Source: an uncultured Oscillospiraceae bacterium (GTDB lineage: Bacteria > Bacillota > Clostridia > Oscillospirales > Oscillospiraceae). Taken from it: a DNA stretch of 6,445 nt. Location: the NCBI GenBank assembly GCA_944385595.1, contig CALWXY010000150.1:1-6445 (forward strand), given 5' to 3'. The position numbers and the translations under genes are program-made. Of the stretch, positions 4,768 through 6,445 are shown piece after piece (position 1 is the first letter of the stretch; every line of letters begins with the position of its first letter). A model generated the notes under the pieces. It ran no database searches. It saw only the letters and a list, made by a program, of their open reading frames with translations, and was not told where the DNA came from.

Positions 4768-5634
4768 TCAGCGCTCGCGGCAGTTTTTCCTGGCCGCCAG
4801 CTCGCGTATGAGCGGGTATTTCTCGATTATGCGCCCGAAATTCTCGCGCATGTGCGGCACGAGGCAGTTCGAGCAGTCCTTGTCGCCCTTTTCGGTGTAG
4901 CGGAAATTTCCGCCGCACCTGTCGCCCAGGGCAAACAGCGGGCAGTAGCAGAACATGCAGCTGAAATCCTCGACCCTTGCGGTCTTGTGGCAGGGAAAAT
5001 ACTCGCAGGCGCGGTTCTGGAAAAACGAGTAGCCCTTCCCCATCCAGGCGGGCTTCACATCGGGGAGCGCTCTGCGGCAGACGCTGCGCTCAGTGAGCTC
5101 CACCGTGTAGCCGCAGCCGGGCTTAGGCTGCCAGTCGTAGCGGTTTTTGCGCTCTTCGGGGAAGAGTCGCTCCATGATGCAGGAGATGACCCCGCCGTGG
5201 ACGACGAGCAGGCAGTCCTCCCCTTTTGCGACAATGCCGTCGAAGGCGCGGAGCACACGCGCGGCGAAGTCGTTCCCGCTCTCGCCGCCGGGGCAGCGGT
5301 TGGCGAGGTTGTCGCCGCTTATCCACTCGATGTAGCGCGGGTCGTCTTTCAGCTCCTCGTAGCTGTGCATCTCGAAGTCGCCGAACTCCATCTCGCGCAG
5401 CTCGGGTATGGCCTCGTGCGGCACGTCGCCGTAGAGCAGCTCCAGCGTCTGCTCGGTGCGGAGCATGCCGGAGGTGCAGACCCGCAGCCCCTCAAGATTG
5501 GGAAAGCCCCCCTCGGCGCGGAGGGCGCGGATGTGGTCGGCCCCCGCCGCGGTGAGCGGGAGGTCGGCGCCGCCGTAGTAGAGCCTGCGCTCGGTGCCCA
5601 GAGTGTCGCCGTGGCGCAGCATGTGTATGAGCAT
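4768..5634 (-). CDS. cobC: Histidine phosphatase (alpha-ribazole phosphatase, CobC-like) fused to a C-terminal cysteine-rich small domain
   Basis: A 288-residue two-domain protein. Residues 1 to about 195 form a histidine phosphatase of the phosphoglycerate-mutase fold. The phosphate-pocket motif is LRHGDT, with catalytic H8 and R7; R59 and acidic E83 follow, and the second histidine is H146 in VVHGGV. In cobalamin synthesis CobC removes the phosphate from alpha-ribazole 5'-phosphate or the corresponding cobalamin phosphate. Residues from about 200 onward contain eight cysteines (C210, C215, C226, C229, C231, C240, C254, C257). They resemble the 'cysteine-rich small domain' (Pfam PF04071 by recollection), a probable metal-binding module. 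Classical CobC is about 200 residues, so this is a fusion. The ATG at 5634 has GAGGAGG at 7-base spacing, and that site overlaps the cobS stop codon, implying translational coupling. The cobS context supports the cobalamin role. Confidence 0.85.
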   Translation of the reverse strand: MLIHMLRHGDTLGTERRLYYGGADLPLTAAGADHIRALRAEGGFPNLEGLRVCTSGMLRTEQTLELLYGDVPHEAIPELREMEFGDFEMHSYEELKDDPRYIEWISGDNLANRCPGGESGNDFAARVLRAFDGIVAKGEDCLLVVHGGVISCIMERLFPEERKNRYDWQPKPGCGYTVELTERSVCRRALPDVKPAWMGKGYSFFQNRACEYFPCHKTARVEDFSCMFCYCPLFALGDRCGGNFRYTEKGDKDCSNCLVPHMRENFGRIIEKYPLIRELAARKNCRER

Positions 5635-5646
5635 GTGGGTTCCTCC

Positions 5647-6381
5647 TCAGATAAGCGCAAATGCTATGGCCGCCGCGGCCTCGCCGAGCGTGATGGCGTA
5701 GCCGGAGACGTCGCCGGACATGCCCTCGAACTGGCCGTAGGCGTAGAAGCAGGCGGCGCACCAGCCGAGCACGGCGGTGAGCACGCAGATCAGCGCGCCA
5801 ACGCCGATAAATGCCGCGAGCGCGGCGGAGCCGAGCAGCAGCGCCGCCGGTACGGCGACGGCGTAGGCCGGATGCGCGGTGGCGGCGTATTGGCTGTGCC
5901 CCATAGCGGGCAGGCGCTGCACGGCTATGGCGGAGAGCGCCCGCGTCGCCGCCGGGACGGGCAGCAGCGCGAGATAGTTCTGGAAATCGGCCTCGTAAAA
6001 CGCGGCGACGGTGAACATGGCAATCAGCGCGAGGCTGATGACGGCAAACGAGCCGGTGTGCGGGTCTTTGAGTATGCGCCTGCGCTCGTCGAGATTGCGG
6101 CGGGAGAGGATGCCGTCGCAGCAGTCCATGAAGCCGTCGAGGTGTATGAAGCCGCTGAGCACCCACGGCGCGGCGGCGAGCAGCGCGGCGCCGACAAGCC
6201 CCAGCGAGCCGAGCCGCAGGCAGAGCCAGCAGAGCAGCGCCCAGAGCGCGCCTATGACGAGGCCGACCAGCGGCAGCAGCGCCGTCATCAGCGGCCTCAG
6301 CCCCTCGTCCCAGAATCGGATGGGGCATGGTATTGAGCAGAACATGGAAAAGGACATGAGGAATGCTCTCAGCACCTTCAT
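5647..6381 (-). CDS. cobS: Adenosylcobinamide-GDP ribazoletransferase (cobalamin synthase)
   Basis: An integral membrane enzyme that joins adenosylcobinamide-GDP to alpha-ribazole (or its 5'-phosphate), the step that closes the nucleotide loop of cobalamin; 244 residues, normal for CobS/CobV. The signature is GFIHLDGFMDCCDG (77-90), equivalent to the family GxxHLDGxxDxxDG, whose aspartates bind Mg2+. ILKDPHTGSFAV (103-114) corresponds to the conserved 'KDsriGtfG' segment. Hydrophobic helices lie at about 31-54, 58-76, 113-128, 137-151, 170-192 and 190-212, and the C-terminus is membrane-embedded. The start at 6381 is supported by AAAGGGGG at about 8-base spacing. Its stop is 12 bases before the cobC-like gene and overlaps that gene's ribosome site. 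The operon promoter lies outside the window. Confidence 0.92.
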   Translation of the reverse strand: MKVLRAFLMSFSMFCSIPCPIRFWDEGLRPLMTALLPLVGLVIGALWALLCWLCLRLGSLGLVGAALLAAAPWVLSGFIHLDGFMDCCDGILSRRNLDERRRILKDPHTGSFAVISLALIAMFTVAAFYEADFQNYLALLPVPAATRALSAIAVQRLPAMGHSQYAATAHPAYAVAVPAALLLGSAALAAFIGVGALICVLTAVLGWCAACFYAYGQFEGMSGDVSGYAITLGEAAAAIAFALI

Positions 6382-6445
6382 GCCAGAAACCCCCTTTCAG
6401 AAAGCCAGAGCGCCGAGCCGCGCGCGGACATGCACTCCAGCGCGA
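6378..6445 (-). CDS. 3' end of an unidentified upstream gene (reading frame uncertain)
   Basis: Only the last bases of whatever precedes cobS are visible. The frame ending ALECMSARGSALWLSERGFLA has GC-rich third positions and stops at TGA 6378-6380, overlapping the cobS start as ATGA. A second frame (ending RARLGALAF) stops at TGA 6397-6399, directly before the cobS ribosome site, in the same arrangement as the cobS-cobC junction. A cobU- or cobT-type gene would be expected from context. I do not recognise either tail, so no identity is given. Confidence 0.35.
   Translation of the reverse strand, partial: ALECMSARGSALWLSERGFLA

Noticed and set aside
4279..6336. Very long plus-strand open frame opposite cobC and cobS
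   Set aside because: It is the antisense shadow of two well-recognised GC-rich genes. Its protein is low-complexity and rich in Ala, Gly, Glu and Arg, with no family features.
1..6445. CRISPR arrays, insertion sequences, prophage genes, tRNA or rRNA genes
   Set aside because: I saw no direct-repeat arrays, transposase or phage-like proteins, or tRNA-like cloverleaf. The window is ordinary metabolic chromosome with dense RNA regulation.

Overview
The window comes from a GC-rich, low-repeat bacterial chromosome. It is most likely an anaerobic Firmicute of the class Clostridia, for example a gut Oscillospiraceae- or Ruminococcaceae-like lineage. The evidence is a canonical T-box leader, strong GGAGG ribosome sites, SigA-type TTGACA/TATAAT promoters, a compact cobalamin riboswitch, and proteins of clostridial type (TrpB2-type tryptophan synthase, YkvI-like transporter, CobC fused to a Cys-rich domain). 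The genus is not determined. Every gene I can support lies on the minus strand, so the window is best read from its right end to its left.

Right end (6445 to about 4768): the tail of an unidentified gene, then cobS (adenosylcobinamide-GDP ribazoletransferase) and a cobC-like histidine phosphatase with a C-terminal cysteine-rich domain. These two genes are closely spaced and probably translationally coupled. Together they cover the last steps of cobalamin nucleotide-loop assembly.

Middle non-coding block (about 4767 to 3933): the hairpin after cobC contains in its loop the -35 box of a new promoter. That promoter drives a compact cobalamin riboswitch followed by an intrinsic terminator, with no gene behind it. 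Next come about 140 bases of strongly folded, C-rich-loop sequence and a second terminator. A separate perfect promoter then starts a complete T-box leader whose specifier loop reads CUC (leucine).

T-box operon (3932 to 1599): a YkvI-family membrane transporter is split by one in-frame TAG codon at 3576-3578 and otherwise keeps its reading frame. It is followed by an iron-containing alcohol dehydrogenase of the GldA/YbdH type. The dehydrogenase keeps the three metal ligands but has Cys where glycerol dehydrogenases carry an Asp, which points to a hydroxy-acid or keto-acid substrate. The leucine T-box suggests the pair imports and converts a leucine-related compound. That is inference.

Left part (1598 to 1): a terminator hairpin, a promoter and a YihY/BrkB-family membrane protein. 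A further promoter overlaps the end of that gene and drives a TrpB2-type tryptophan synthase beta chain that runs off the window.

The points most worth a second look are the in-frame TAG in the transporter, the leucine T-box over a dehydrogenase/transporter pair, and the orphan cobalamin riboswitch followed by a structured, possibly regulatory RNA.
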